DNA of 64,000 nucleotides from JAHJQQ01 sp963737555 (GTDB lineage: Bacteria; Pseudomonadota; Gammaproteobacteria; Thiohalobacterales; Thiohalobacteraceae), in assembly GCA_963737555.1 (NCBI GenBank), contig CAVTTB010000001.1, positions 62,001-126,000 of the forward strand. The letters are read 5' to 3'. Of this stretch, positions 43,653 through 54,080 are shown piece by piece; position 1 is the stretch's first letter, and every line of letters starts with the position of its first letter. A program made the position numbers and the translations under genes. The notes beneath the pieces are model-generated. The model had not been told where the DNA came from and made no database searches. It saw nothing but the letters and a program-made list of their open reading frames with translations.

Positions 43653-44831
43653 TCAGGATAAACGCAGATCGATATCGCTGTAGGCGCGACTCTGATCACG
43701 GCCATGGGCCTTGCAGAAATACAGGGCCTGGTCGGCTTGACGAAGCAGGGATTCGAGCAGGTCGGGACGGTCGGGCGACTCATCTCCGGTCAGTCCGCTC
43801 AAGCCGATCGAAGTCGTTACGCGCACGGTTTTACCCGTGGCATTGAACGCCAGGTTGCGCAGTGACTGCAGAATGCGGTCCGCGAGTTGTTTTGCACCTT
43901 CCATATCCGTGTGCGGCAACGCCAGGACGAATTCTTCGCCACCGAAGCGCGCAATGATGTCGCCCTCGCGCGTTTGCCCCTTGAGCAAGGCTGCGGCGAC
44001 TTGCAACACCTTGTCACCCATGCCGTGTCCGTACTGGTCGTTGATCTGTTTGAAGTGATCCAGGTCGACCATCATGATGGTAAAGGCATGCTGGTGCCGC
44101 ACCGCGCTGGCCAGGGCTGCATTCGCTTCCGGGAAGAAGAAGCGCCGGTTGTGAATGCCGGTCAGTTCGTCGACGATCGACAAGTGTTGATAGCGGCGCT
44201 TGAGTTCCTCGGCCTCGGCGAGTGCCGATTCCAATTCCAGGGTGCGGCGCTGAATCTCCTCTTCCATCTGGTTGTAGTAGCGCCAGTTGGTGAGTATTTG
44301 ACCCAGGAAGCTGGCGAACACCGCTAATAAACGTTCGTGCGCGTCAGTAAAGGCATTGGCGCGTTGATGTGACACATTGACCACGCCCAGCACCTTATCG
44401 GCAAACATCACCGGCACGCAGATCAGTGAGCCGACTGTGTTGGTCTGTTCAAGTTGCAGAAAGCGCGGCTCGCGTTGACTGTCGCGGCAATGTTGCAGAT
44501 TGCCGGTCTCGGCGGCCATGCCGATAATGCCCTCGCCAATTTGGAATGACGACGGCCGGCGCGATTGGCTGCCGGTTTCGTTATGGAGCATATCGGGCCA
44601 ATCCATGCCGCCGACACACATCAGTGTTTCATCTTCCAGTAAGAAAATTGAACACCGCTCAAAATCACTGTTCTCCATTAACACGCGCATGGCATCGCGC
44701 AACAACTCATCTTGGGTTGTACTACGCAGACTGATACTCGACAGTCTGCGCAAGGCGGACAGATCGTTCACCAGTTTGATGAAGCGGTGATTGAGTTCCT
44801 GATAGGCTTCAGCGAAGGGCGCGGCGTTCAT
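43653..44831 (-). CDS. GAF-GGDEF diguanylate cyclase
   Basis: 392 residues. A GAF sensor domain (about 30-190; DFERCSIFLLEDETLMCVGGMDWP, GSLICVPVMFADKVLGVVNVSH) is followed by a coiled-coil linker (EEEIQRRTLELESALAEAEELKRRY). A GGDEF domain follows with the active-site variant GGEEF (~292-296) and DLDHFKQINDQYGHGMGD. The GGEEF form is catalytically competent in known cyclases. No inhibitory RxxD site is obvious. It is followed on the same strand, upstream, by the HDOD gene 8 nt away, suggesting a two-gene signalling operon. Confidence 0.92.
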   Translation of the reverse strand: MNAAPFAEAYQELNHRFIKLVNDLSALRRLSSISLRSTTQDELLRDAMRVLMENSDFERCSIFLLEDETLMCVGGMDWPDMLHNETGSQSRRPSSFQIGEGIIGMAAETGNLQHCRDSQREPRFLQLEQTNTVGSLICVPVMFADKVLGVVNVSHQRANAFTDAHERLLAVFASFLGQILTNWRYYNQMEEEIQRRTLELESALAEAEELKRRYQHLSIVDELTGIHNRRFFFPEANAALASAVRHQHAFTIMMVDLDHFKQINDQYGHGMGDKVLQVAAALLKGQTREGDIIARFGGEEFVLALPHTDMEGAKQLADRILQSLRNLAFNATGKTVRVTTSIGLSGLTGDESPDRPDLLESLLRQADQALYFCKAHGRDQSRAYSDIDLRLS

Positions 44832-44838
44832 GTGTTCC

Positions 44839-45726
44839 TCACTCGCAACTGGATGTCAGCGATTCAGCCAGGGCGCGGATTTGCGCATCCTGCGCGCACG
44901 CGTGCCGCAGGGCTTGCTCCAGGTGTTCCGGCGGAACACCTGCCAACGCCGCCCCTGCCGCTTCCTGGGTCGGCAGTGATGCGGCGGGGTCTGTATACAA
45001 GGCGCTGGCAAACTCGGCGCAACTGGCGATCAATTGTACCAGGGGCATGGCAGCACCGGCATGCGCTGGTTCATGGCGGAATGCGATGACATCGGCGACA
45101 TGTGCGGGCAGTTGCCAGCGGCGCGCGATGATCGTGCCGGCCTCGATCTCGTTCAGGGCGACATGTTGTGTCTGCAGGTTTAGAAGTCCTAGCTCCGGGT
45201 TCTCTGCCCAGCGCTGAAAGACACTGTTCATCCGATCCGGGAATGCGTGTACCAGGACAATTTGGCCAAGGTTGTGCAACAGCCCGCAGAGGAACAGACA
45301 GTCTCGCTCCGTATCGACAAGGCGGACCAGCGGTGCGAGGCAACCGACCAGATTGGCCGTCTGAAAGGCGCGATACCAATAGCGGTCCAGCTGAAAGCTG
45401 GCGCAGGCGCTGGCGTCGAAGGGCTTGCTGAGCGCAATGCCAATCGCGATGCCGCGCACCAGGTTGAGGCCGAGCACCCGGACAATGGCCTCACGAACGC
45501 TGCAAATCGGGGTGCGTCGGGCGAAATAGGCGGAATTGGCGATGCCCACAATGCGTGCGGCCAGCCCTGGGTCCTGCTCGATCAAGGTCGATAGCGCGAC
45601 AATATCGCAATCGTCCCGCCCCACCAGCGAAAGGAGCTGGCAGGCAATGGCCGGCAACGGCGGCAGCAGCAGGATGTCCTGCACGCGGGTGTGGGGGGAA
45701 CTCGGTTCCGGCGGGGTATCTGTCAT
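44839..45726 (-). CDS. HDOD-domain signalling protein
   Basis: 295 residues with an HDOD domain: LPPLPAIACQLLSLV, STLIEQDPGLAARIVGIANSAYFARRTPICSVREAIVRVLGLNLVRGIAIGI, and CLFLCGLLHNLGQIVLVHAFPD, whose LLHNLG replaces the HD catalytic pair. HDOD proteins lack clear phosphohydrolase activity and act as signalling scaffolds. The gene ends 8 nt before the GAF-GGDEF start on the minus strand, so the two are probably co-expressed. Confidence 0.88.
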   Translation of the reverse strand: MTDTPPEPSSPHTRVQDILLLPPLPAIACQLLSLVGRDDCDIVALSTLIEQDPGLAARIVGIANSAYFARRTPICSVREAIVRVLGLNLVRGIAIGIALSKPFDASACASFQLDRYWYRAFQTANLVGCLAPLVRLVDTERDCLFLCGLLHNLGQIVLVHAFPDRMNSVFQRWAENPELGLLNLQTQHVALNEIEAGTIIARRWQLPAHVADVIAFRHEPAHAGAAMPLVQLIASCAEFASALYTDPAASLPTQEAAGAALAGVPPEHLEQALRHACAQDAQIRALAESLTSSCE

Positions 45727-45918
45727 GAGAGGATGTCGTGAGCCGGGTTGCCAAGTGGGTAAAAATTGTCCAAAGAATCATCAAGAAAGATTAATTAGAG
45801 ACCGAGTTTAGAATCGGTTAGATCGCTGAAATCTTTAGCCCTTAGAGGATGAATTTATTGTGTATATTCACCGGAGGCATTGATGATCCGCAAAAACCGA
45901 GGATCAGGAGACGTGAGT

Positions 45919-47307
45919 ATGCAAATACAATTTCTGGGCGCGGCACGTGAGGTCACGGGCTCCTGCTTTTTACTGGAGACCGACCAGGCGCGGGTGCTGA
46001 TCGATTGCGGCCTGATCCAGGGCCGTTGGCAGGACGAGGCCCGTAACCGCGAGCCGTTTGCCTTCGAGGCGCAAGGTCTCGATGCCGTGGTCCTGACCCA
46101 TGCGCATCTGGATCATTCCGGGCGTCTGCCGCTGCTGATCATGGCCGGCTATCGGGGCGCGATTTACACCCAGCGCGCCACCCGCGATCTGTGCCGCATC
46201 ATGCTCAAGGATTCCGGGCATCTACAGGAAAAAGACGCCCAATGGGAGAACCGCAAACGGCAACGCAAAGGCCTGCGCCCATTGGAGCCGCTGTACACCG
46301 TCGCCGACGCGCAAGCCTGCATGCAATATTTCAAGACGCTGGATTACGACGTCGAACAGCGCATTGCGCCCGGTGTGTGGTTGCGGCTGCGCGATGCCGG
46401 ACACATCCTCGGTTCGGCGATTGCCGAATTGCGCGTGCAGGATAAAGGCGGCGAACGCCGCATAGTGTTCAGCGGCGATCTGGGTCATCACGGCGCGCCG
46501 ATCCTGCGCGATCCCGTGCGCGTGACGCAGGCCGATCTCGTGGTCATGGAAAGCACCTACGGCGACCGTAATCACCGCGACTGGGACAGCACCTGGCAGG
46601 AACTCGGCGAGGTGTTGCGCGAAGCGAGTCGGGGCCGCGGTAATATCCTGATTCCCGCCTTCGCTGTGGGTCGCACCCAGGAACTGCTGTATGTGTTCCA
46701 GCAGCACTATCAGGACTGGGGGCTGGACGGCTGGAATGTCTTTCTCGACAGCCCCATGGCCATCGAGGCGACCGAAGTCTACACGCGACACTGGCGGCTT
46801 TATGATGAAGAGGCGGCGCGGGCGCGCATCGACAACGACGGCCCGTTCACCCTGCCCAATCTCCATTACAGCCGCACCCCGAATCAATCGATGGCGATCA
46901 ATCGCATCCGTGCCGGCGCGTTGGTCATCGCCGGCAGCGGCATGTGCACCGGCGGGCGCATCAAGCATCACTTCAAGCACAATCTGTGGCGCAACGATTG
47001 CCACGTCATCATGGTTGGCTTCCAGGCGCGCGGCACACTCGGAAGATCGCTGGTCGACGGTGCCAAACATGTGCGTCTGTGGGGCGAGACCATCCGCGTC
47101 GGCGCAAAGATACACACCATTGGCGGCTTGTCGGCGCATGCCGATCAGTCTGGATTGCTGGATTGGTACAGCAGTTTCCAAGGACAGCCGCCGGTGGCGC
47201 TGGTGCACGGCGAGGAAAACGCCATCGCCACCTTGGGCGCGGTGTTGCACGAGCGCGGCGTAAAGGTCACGCAACCGCAGCCGGGTGAGGTGCTCAAGAT
47301 CAGCTGA
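45919..47307 (+). CDS. Metallo-beta-lactamase/beta-CASP family RNA nuclease
   Basis: 462 residues. MQIQFLGAAREVTGSCFLLE, LTHAHLDHSGRLPLLI (zinc motif HxHxDH), RDAGHILGSAIAEL, FSGDLGHHGAPILRDP and STYGDRNH belong to the MBL part. NILIPAFAVGRTQELLYVF, VFLDSPMAIEATEVY and the C-terminal IHTIGGLSAHADQSGLLDW belong to the beta-CASP part. The family includes bacterial relatives of CPSF-73 and acts as RNA endo/exonuclease. ATG 45919 with AGGAG upstream is the likely start; an earlier ATG 45883 is in frame. Monocistronic. Confidence 0.9.
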   Translation: MQIQFLGAAREVTGSCFLLETDQARVLIDCGLIQGRWQDEARNREPFAFEAQGLDAVVLTHAHLDHSGRLPLLIMAGYRGAIYTQRATRDLCRIMLKDSGHLQEKDAQWENRKRQRKGLRPLEPLYTVADAQACMQYFKTLDYDVEQRIAPGVWLRLRDAGHILGSAIAELRVQDKGGERRIVFSGDLGHHGAPILRDPVRVTQADLVVMESTYGDRNHRDWDSTWQELGEVLREASRGRGNILIPAFAVGRTQELLYVFQQHYQDWGLDGWNVFLDSPMAIEATEVYTRHWRLYDEEAARARIDNDGPFTLPNLHYSRTPNQSMAINRIRAGALVIAGSGMCTGGRIKHHFKHNLWRNDCHVIMVGFQARGTLGRSLVDGAKHVRLWGETIRVGAKIHTIGGLSAHADQSGLLDWYSSFQGQPPVALVHGEENAIATLGAVLHERGVKVTQPQPGEVLKIS

Positions 47308-47409
47308 TCGAGCGCATGATAGTCACCGCGGAGTGTGTGATTGCGCTGGAATATCCTGGATATTGGCCGACTTGAGGGCTTAGATCTGAATGGCACTTAC
47401 TTTAGTCAA

Positions 47410-47545
47410 AATGTAGGGTGGGTGAAGCGCGTTTTTTGCGTAACCCACCAAGCGTTGCGCAGCAACACAACGCGTTTGCTACTGTGTGCCTACGGCACGC
47501 TTGGTGGGTTACGGCGCAAACAACGCGCTTCACCCACCCTACATT
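47410..47545. repeat. MITE-like inverted repeat, copy 1
   Basis: Arms of ~46 bp: AATGTAGGGTGGGTGAAGCG onward at 47410 pairs with CGCTTCACCCACCCTACATT ending at 47545, with a few mismatches and a ~40-nt centre. It includes AACCCACCAAGCG on the left and CGCTTGGTGGGTT on the right. A related element is at 60891-60974. The GTAGGGTGGGT...ACCCACCCTAC family is widespread in gammaproteobacterial intergenic DNA. It fills most of the gap between the nuclease gene and the EF-hand gene. Confidence 0.8.
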
Positions 47546-47578
47546 GGATAAAATGACTCTAGCAGAGGAGGAGCAAAG

Positions 47579-47863
47579 ATGAAGAAGATCGGAATGCTAA
47601 TTCTTATGTTCATGATCAGCACCAGCACAATCAGCCACGCTGCCGGACCGTCAGAAGAGAGGGCGCGGAGTGCCTATAAAATGATTCTGGAAGCGACTGA
47701 TGTCAACAAAGACGGTCAGATGTCCGGCACGGAATGCAAAGCTGTCTACAGTGATCCTGCAATCGCAGACAAGAACTGCACATTCTGGGACGCTGACCAT
47801 GACGGCATCATCACTGAAGATGAATATGTAAAGCAGGCAATGAGTATAGGGGATAAAAAATAA
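47579..47863 (+). CDS. Exported EF-hand protein
   Basis: 94 residues. Signal peptide MKKIGMLILMFMISTSTISHA, then two EF-hand loops: DVNKDGQMSGTE and DADHDGIITEDE, each with Asp at positions 1, 3 and 5 and Glu at 12. Two Cys (TECKAV and KNCTFW) sit between them. Calcium binding in the periplasm is likely. A strong GAGGAGGAG ribosome site lies 6 nt before the ATG. It converges with kdpE. Confidence 0.85.
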   Translation: MKKIGMLILMFMISTSTISHAAGPSEERARSAYKMILEATDVNKDGQMSGTECKAVYSDPAIADKNCTFWDADHDGIITEDEYVKQAMSIGDKK

Positions 47864-47936
47864 TCAAATCTTGAATATTTCTGGAATGGCCATGCCCGCC
47901 TTGAAGTATTTTCGGCAGCCGCCAATCTGTCGAGAT

Positions 47937-48635
47937 TCATGCCGGCAGGAAGCGATAACCGATACCGGTCTCCGTGATCAGATGCCGCGGTCGCGCGGCA
48001 TTGTCTTCGAGTTTCTGCCGCAGATGGCCCATGTAGATGCGCAGGTAGTGACTGTGCTCGACATAGGACGGTCCCCAGACTTCGCGCAGCAGATGGCGGT
48101 GTGTCAGCACCTTCCCGGGATGACTCAGTAGCACGGCGAGCAGGCGGAATTCGATCTGCGTGAGATGGACTTCCGCGCCGGCCTTGGTGATGCGGCGATT
48201 GGCCAGATCGACGATCACATCGCCGAACTGCACGCTGGAATCAGGCGCTTCACCGGCCCGCGCATGCCGGCGCAACGCTGCGCGCACCCGCGCCAGCAGT
48301 TCGCCCACGCCGAAAGGTTTGCTGAGGTAATCGTCGGCACCGGCATCCAGCGCCGCGACCTTGTCGTGTTCCTCCACGCGCGCCGACAGCACCACGATGG
48401 GCATGCCGCTCCAGGCGCGCACCTCGCGAATGAAATCCGTGCCGTCGCCGTCCGGCAGACCGAGATCGAGAATCACCATGTCGGGTTTGCGCGTGCCGGC
48501 CTCGATCAGGCCGCGTTGCAGATTCTCGGCCTCGAATACGCGATAGCCTTCCGTCTCCAGCGCCTGGCGCACGAAACGGCGGATTTCTTTCTCATCCTCG
48601 ATGATCAGGATGTTGCCGTGTGTTTCAATCGCCAT
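47937..48635 (-). CDS. kdpE: KDP operon response regulator
   Basis: 232 residues of the OmpR/PhoB class. The receiver begins NILIIEDEKEIRRFVRQAL, with phosphoacceptor Asp57 in MVILDLGLPDGDG, the switch Ser/Thr (VVLSAR) and KPF. The winged-helix domain is HLTQIEFRLLAVLLSHPGKVLTHRHLLREVWGPSYVEHSHYLRIYMGHLRQKLE. It activates kdpFABC on potassium limitation after phosphorylation by KdpD. It starts 15 nt after kdpD on the minus strand. No frameshift. Confidence 0.95.
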   Translation of the reverse strand: MAIETHGNILIIEDEKEIRRFVRQALETEGYRVFEAENLQRGLIEAGTRKPDMVILDLGLPDGDGTDFIREVRAWSGMPIVVLSARVEEHDKVAALDAGADDYLSKPFGVGELLARVRAALRRHARAGEAPDSSVQFGDVIVDLANRRITKAGAEVHLTQIEFRLLAVLLSHPGKVLTHRHLLREVWGPSYVEHSHYLRIYMGHLRQKLEDNAARPRHLITETGIGYRFLPA

Positions 48636-48650
48636 GTCTTGTCGGCTTCA

Positions 48651-51361
48651 TCAACGTGGTTCGGGTTCAATGCTCGGCTGCGCATCGAGCGGCAGCGTGA
48701 ACACAAAACGCGCGCCCTGCGGTACGCGGTTCTCGGCCCAGATGCGGCCGCCGTGCGCCTGCACGATGGCCTCGCAGATCGCGAGTCCCAGGCCGGTGCC
48801 GGGAATGGCGGATTCCTTCTTGCCGCGCGCGAACTTTTCGAATATCGCGCGCTCCTGACCGGGCGGTACGCCCGCGCCTGCGTCCCAGACTTCGACACGC
48901 ATGACCGCATCGGCAGTGGCGGCGCTGACACCGATGGTCGTTCCAGAATCTGTGTATTTGGCGGCGTTCTCGAGCAGGTTGACCAGCACCCGTTCCATCA
49001 GCACGGCATCGCATTTAATCAAGGGCAGATCCGCCGGCAAATCCAGCTTGAGCGGATGATCGGTCATGACCGATTCGAGATTCTGCAGTGCGCTGCCGAC
49101 GATTTCTTCCAGCGACTGCCAATCCTTGCGCAGTGTGACCTCGCCAGATTGCAGCTTGGCCATCTCCAGCAAATCGTTCACCAGACGACTGGTGCGCAAC
49201 GCCTGTTCACGGATCACGCCGGCCTTGTCCGCATGCAAGGATTCCACCGCCGCCAACTCCAGCGACAGCGTTTCGGCCAAACCGACCAACGCGGTGAGCG
49301 GTGTGCGCAGATCGTGCGACAACGTCGCGAGCAGGGAGTTGCGCAAGCGCTCGGACTCCATACGAATCAGCGTTTCCTGGGCGATGGATACGAAGTGGAT
49401 GCGTTCCAGTGCGATGGCGATCAGCGCGGCGGAGGTTTCCAGCAGACGGCTCTGTTCGGGAATCATCAGCAGGCGCGGATTGGCCGGTTCCACCACCAGC
49501 ACACCGCGCACGCGCATCGGCGCCTTGAGCGGCAGATACAGTTGCGGACTCGCTGGCAGCGTGTCGGTGCCGCTGCCGGCGGGTTCGCTCTTGTCGTAAC
49601 ACCATTGCGCGATGGCCAGATCGTAGGCCGGCGTGCCGCCATGCGTGCCCGACAGCGGGCGGATGCAGGGTGTCGTTCAGGTCCGGCAGCAGGATCGCCG
49701 CCTTGGCGCGGAAACTGGCTTCAAGAAACTTGTCGCTGATCTCCACCACCTGCTGTTCGACCAGCGCCGAAGACAGCGACTTGGCCATTTCCGAGAGACT
49801 GCGCGCGCGTTCCTCGCGAGAACGCGCGACGCGTGCCTGATAACGCAACCCGGCGGTGAGCTGCCCGGTCACCAGCCCGACCACGAGCATCACCACGAAG
49901 GTCAGCAGATACTGCACATCGCTGACCGCGAAGGTGAAGCGCGGCGGCACGAAAAAGAAATCGAAGACGACCACGTTCAGAATCGCGGCGAACACCGCCG
50001 GTCCGCGACCGAAGCGGAACGCGACGAACATCACGCCGGCCAGGAACAGCATCACGATATTGGCGAGATCGAGGTATTCCAGCAGCGGTGTGGCGCCGAC
50101 AGCAATGCCGATGCAGGTGAGCAGCGCATAGCCATACGCCCGTATATTCTCCAGGCGCAGGGGTTCTCCGCGCACCGACTCCGGCGTGTCTGGGGTTGCA
50201 CGGCGCAGCTGTGCTTCATCGCGCGCCACGGTGAGCAGATCGATGTCGGGCGCTTGTGAGCCCAGTCTCCGATTGAAGGTTTCGCGGGGAAACCAGCGTG
50301 AGTGCGTGTGCGTGCTGCGCCCCACGACAATGCGACCGAGGTTGTGGCGTCGCGCATACGCGAGTACCGCCTCGACCGTGTCCTGTTCAGCGAGCGTTGC
50401 AGTGACCGCGCCCAGATCCTGAGCGAGTTTGAGCGTCTTGAGGATGCTGCGCCGCCGTACCTCCGGCAGGCGTTGCAGAGCGGGTGTCTCGACGTACACC
50501 GCGTGCCAGGCGCTGTCGAGTTTTGCGGCCAGGCGCGCGGCGGTGCGCACCACCTTCTCGTCGGCGTCGTTCGGACCGATGCACACCAGCAGGGTGTCGC
50601 CGGTCTGCCAGACCCGCTCCGGCGCGCTGGCACGGCGCAGCGCGAGCATCTGATCGTCGACGCGGTCGGCGGTCTGCCGCAGCGCCAGTTCGCGCAGCGC
50701 GATCAGATTGCCCTTGCGGAAGAAATTCTGGATCGCGCGCTCGGCCTGATCGGGCAGATAGACCTTGCCCTCGCGCAAGCGCACCAGCAGATCGTCGGGC
50801 GTGAGATCGACCAGCATGATTTCGTCGGCCGCGGCGAAGATGCGATCGGGCACGGTCTCCCAGACGCGCACGCCGGTGATGCCGCCGACGATGTCGTTGA
50901 GGCTTTCGATGTGCTGCACGTTCACCGTCGACAACACATCGATGCCGGCGGCCAGCAGTTCCTCGACATCCTGCCAGCGTTTCGGGTGACGGCAGCCCGG
51001 TGCATTCGTGTGCGCGAGTTCGTCGATCAGCAGCACCGCCGGGCGGCGTTTGAGCGCGGCATCGAGATCGAATTCCTGGAGCGTTCCACCGCGGTGCTCG
51101 ACCGCTTTGCGTGGCAGCACGTCCAGGCCTTCGAGCAGTGCCGCGGTTTCGCTGCGCCCATGCGTTTCGACCACGCCGACGACCACATCCAATCCCTGCG
51201 CGCGCAGGCGCCGCGCCTCGTTCAGCATCGCATAGGTCTTGCCGACGCCGGGCGAGGCGCCGAAGAAGATCTTCAGCTTGCCGCGGCGCGCTTGCTTGTT
51301 CCTCGATCTGGACGCGTGCGAGCAGTTCGTCGGGGTTGGGGCGTTGGTCGTTAGGTGCCAT
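48651..51361 (-). CDS. kdpD: KDP operon sensor histidine kinase (two frameshifts)
   Basis: About 900 residues over three frames. The N-terminal KdpD domain has Walker A FFGASPGVGKTYAMLNEA, VVVGVVETHGR and HTNAPG. A USP-like domain (LLVCIGPNDADEKVVRTAARLA, RIVVGRSTH) is followed by four closely spaced membrane helices (49.85-50.15 kb), then a GAF-like region. The kinase has H-box LSHDLRTPLTALVG, N-box NLLENAAKYT and G-box GTGLGLAICEAIV. Frameshifts lie at 51290-51297 (GCTTGCTT region; AAGC should be AGC, restoring EEQAARRGKLKIF) and near 49665 (CCCGC should be CCGC). It responds to low potassium or turgor. Confidence 0.92.
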
Positions 51362-51365
51362 GTGT

Positions 51366-51963
51366 TTAGTGTTGATCGCCGAGCCGTTGTACCTGTGCGC
51401 CGTCGAGCGCGAGATTGAGCTTGAGCACATTCACGCGCGGTTCGCCGAAGAAACCCAGCACGGGCTGGTCGGCGTTCTGTTCGATGAGCGCCTGAATCTG
51501 TTCGATGCGGCAGATTGCGGACCTTGGCCACACGTTCCGCCTGATAGTACGCCGCCGCGAGCGAGATGTCCGGATCGAGGCCGCTGGCCGAGGCGGTGAC
51601 CAGATCGACCGGCACCGGCTGAGCGTTGCCCGGGTCGGCGGCTTTCAACGCGTCGATACGCGCCTTGACCGCGTCGGTCAGCGCCGGGTTGAGCGGACCG
51701 AGATTCGAACCGCTCGACGCCGCGGCGTTGTAGGGATAAGGGCCCGTGGCCGAGAGCCGTCCCCAGAAGTATTTCGGTTCGGTGAACTGTTGGCCGATGA
51801 GTGCCGAACCGACCGGCTTGCCGTCCACGGTGACGATGGAGCCGTTGGCCTCGTGCGGGAACAGCACCTGCGCGACACCGGTCACGGCCAGCGGATAGAT
51901 CACACCGGTCACGACGGAGAGCACGACGAACAGCGAGAGCGCGGGGCGAAGTTGGGTTTGCAT
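51366..51963 (-). CDS. kdpC: Potassium-transporting ATPase KdpC subunit (one frameshift)
   Basis: About 199 residues. A single N-terminal membrane helix (ALSLFVVLSVVTGVIYPLAVTGVAQVLFP) is followed by the periplasmic domain with GSALIGQQFTEPKYFWGRLSAT, SGSNLGPLNPAL and GLDPDISLAAAYYQAERVAKVR, and the conserved C-terminus GFFGEPRVNVLKLNLALD. A one-base shift near 51520 (CTGCCGC for CTGCGC) divides the last ~50 residues. ATG 51963 is preferred to 51969 because AAGGAG is then 8 nt away. It chaperones K+ binding and ATP affinity of KdpB. Confidence 0.9.
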
Positions 51964-51975
51964 GGTCATGACTCC

Positions 51976-54069
51976 TTACACCAGACCCAGTGCGGTCAGA
52001 ATGAGATCGATGAGCTTGATGCCGACGAACGGCACCACGATGCCGCCCAGGCCGTAGATCGCCAGATTGCGCCGCAACACCACGGCGGCGCTCTGCGGAC
52101 GGTACTTGATGCCCTTGAGCGCCAGCGGGATCAACGCGACGATGATCAGCGCGTTGAAGATCACCGCGGACAGGATCGCCGACGACGGACTGGTCAGGCC
52201 CATGACGTTGAGCGCGTTCAATTGCGGATAGGTCGCCACGAACACGGCCGGGATGATGGCGAAATATTTGGCGAGGTCGTTGGCAATGCTGAAGGTGGTG
52301 AGCGCGCCGCGCGTCATCAGCATCTGCTTGCCGACTTCCACCACTTCCAGCAGCTTGGTCGGATTCGAATCGAGGTCGACCATGTTGCCGGCCTCTTTCG
52401 CCGCCTGCGTGCCGCTGTGCATCGCCACCGCGACATCGGCCTGCGCCAGCGCCGGCGCGTCGTTGGTGCCGTCGCCGGTCATCGCCACCAGCCGGCCGTC
52501 GCTCTGATACTGACGGATCAGCGCGAGCTTGGCCTCCGGTGTCGCTTCGGCGAGGAAATCGTCGACGCCGGCCTCGGCGGCGATGGCCGCGGCGGTGAGG
52601 CGATTGTCGCCGGTGATCATCACCGTCTTGATGCCCATGCGGCGCAGTTCCGCGAAGCGTTCCTTGATGCCGCCCTTGACGATGTCCTTGAGTTCGATGA
52701 CGCCGAGCACACGCGTGCCGTCGGCGACCACCAGCGGCGTGCTGCCGCGCCGCGCGACTTCATCGACCAAGTGTTGGGCTTCGTCCGGGAAATGCGCGTC
52801 GTGCGTTTCGACATGACGGCGAATCGCGTCCACGGCGCCCTTGCGGATCTGCCGCATCTCGTTACGGTTTGCGCTTTCGCTGGGCAGATTGACGCCGCTC
52901 ATGCGCGTCTGCGCCGAGAACGGCACGAAGGTCGCGCCGAGCGAATGGATATCGCGTTCGCGCAGATTGAAGCGCTGCTTGGCGAGCACCACGATGCTGC
53001 GGCCCTCGGGCGTCTCATCGGCGAGTGAAGACAGTTGCGCGGCATCGGCCAGTTGCTGTTCGGTCACGCCGCGCACCGGCATGAACGCGGACGCCTGACG
53101 ATTGCCGAGCGTGATGGTGCCGGTCTTGTCCAGCAGCAGCACGTCGACATCGCCGGCGGCCTCGACCGCGCGTCCGGAGGTCGCGATCACATTGGCGCCC
53201 AGCATGCGGCTCATGCCGGCGACACCGATGGCCGACAGCAGCGCGCCGATGGTGGTCGGGATCAGACACACCAGCAGGGCCACCAACGCGGTGATCGTCA
53301 CCGGCTGGCCGCTGCCGCTCGTCTCGACGGCGAACAGCGAGTACGGCAGCAGGGTCACGGTCGCGAGCAGAAACACCAGCGTCAGCGCGACCAGCAGGAT
53401 GGTGAGCGCGATTTCGTTCGGGGTCTTCTGGCGCTTGGCGCCTTCGACCAGCGCGATCATGCGATCGAGAAAGGTCTCGCCGGGATTGACACTCACGCGC
53501 ACCACGATCCAATCGGACAACACCGTGGTGCCGCCGGTGACGGCGGAGAAATCGCCGCCGGATTCGCGGATCACCGGCGCGGACTCGCCGGTGATGGCGC
53601 TCTCGTTCACCGAGGCCACGCCTTCGATGACTTCACCGTCGGCGGGAATCATGTCGCCGGCCTCGACCAGCACGACATGGCCGCGTCGCAGTTCGGTGCC
53701 GGGCACGAAATCCACGCTTGCACCGTAGCGCGGCTCGCGCAGTTTCTTGGCCAGCACGCCCTTGCTTGGCGCTGCGCAGCGAGGCGGCCTGCGCCTTGCT
53801 GCGGCCCTTCGGCGAGCGCCTCGGCGAAATTGGCGAACAACACCGTGAACCACAGCCACAGTGTCGACGGTTCCGATGAACCAGGCCGGTGCCTCGCCCT
53901 GACCGCTCAGCGACTGCACCCACAGCCCGGTGGTCAACAGACTGCCGATGAACACGACGAACATGACCGGGTTGCGCCATTGCTGCCGCGGACTGAGTTT
54001 GCGGAAGGAATCGATCAGCGCCGGCGTGACCAGGGTCGGATCGAACAACGAAAGTGATTTGCGACTCAT
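51976..54069 (-). CDS. kdpB: Potassium-transporting P-type ATPase KdpB (about three frameshifts)
   Basis: About 697 residues. N-terminal MSRKSLSLFDPTLVTPALID; actuator TGESAPVIRESGGD; the phosphorylation site DKTGTITLGNRQ; MTGDGTNDAPALAQADVAVAM hinge; and C-terminal helices ending LIDLILTALGLV. Frameshifts cluster at 53765-53860, where one base before GC is doubled twice (GGGCCGC, GGGCGTG) and one further base is extra near 53862; correcting them restores VTLWLWFTVLFANFAEALAEG. It is the ATP-hydrolysing subunit of KdpFABC in the inner membrane. The start is 11 nt after the kdpA stop. Confidence 0.93.
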   Translation of the reverse strand: MSRKSLSLFDPTLVTPALIDSFRKLSPRQQWRNPVMFVVFIGSLLTTGLWVQSLSGQGEAPAWFIGTVDTVAVVHGVVRQFRRGARRRAAARRRPPRCAAPSKGVLAKKLREPRYGASVDFVPGTELRRGHVVLVEAGDMIPADGEVIEGVASVNESAITGESAPVIRESGGDFSAVTGGTTVLSDWIVVRVSVNPGETFLDRMIALVEGAKRQKTPNEIALTILLVALTLVFLLATVTLLPYSLFAVETSGSGQPVTITALVALLVCLIPTTIGALLSAIGVAGMSRMLGANVIATSGRAVEAAGDVDVLLLDKTGTITLGNRQASAFMPVRGVTEQQLADAAQLSSLADETPEGRSIVVLAKQRFNLRERDIHSLGATFVPFSAQTRMSGVNLPSESANRNEMRQIRKGAVDAIRRHVETHDAHFPDEAQHLVDEVARRGSTPLVVADGTRVLGVIELKDIVKGGIKERFAELRRMGIKTVMITGDNRLTAAAIAAEAGVDDFLAEATPEAKLALIRQYQSDGRLVAMTGDGTNDAPALAQADVAVAMHSGTQAAKEAGNMVDLDSNPTKLLEVVEVGKQMLMTRGALTTFSIANDLAKYFAIIPAVFVATYPQLNALNVMGLTSPSSAILSAVIFNALIIVALIPLALKGIKYRPQSAAVVLRRNLAIYGLGGIVVPFVGIKLIDLILTALGLV

Positions 54070-54080
54070 ATTCAGTGACC

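Noticed and set aside
46222..49739. Long opposite-strand frames over the beta-CASP nuclease (46222-47274) and kdpE/kdpD (48165-49739)
   Set aside because: Shadows of real genes in GC-rich DNA: His/Arg/Gln-rich, with no motif and no ribosome site.
51505..54057. Plus-strand frames across kdpC/kdpB, up to 507 codons
   Set aside because: Antisense shadows; compositions such as RRDDDQRVEDHRG have no family resemblance, while the minus strand encodes KdpB.
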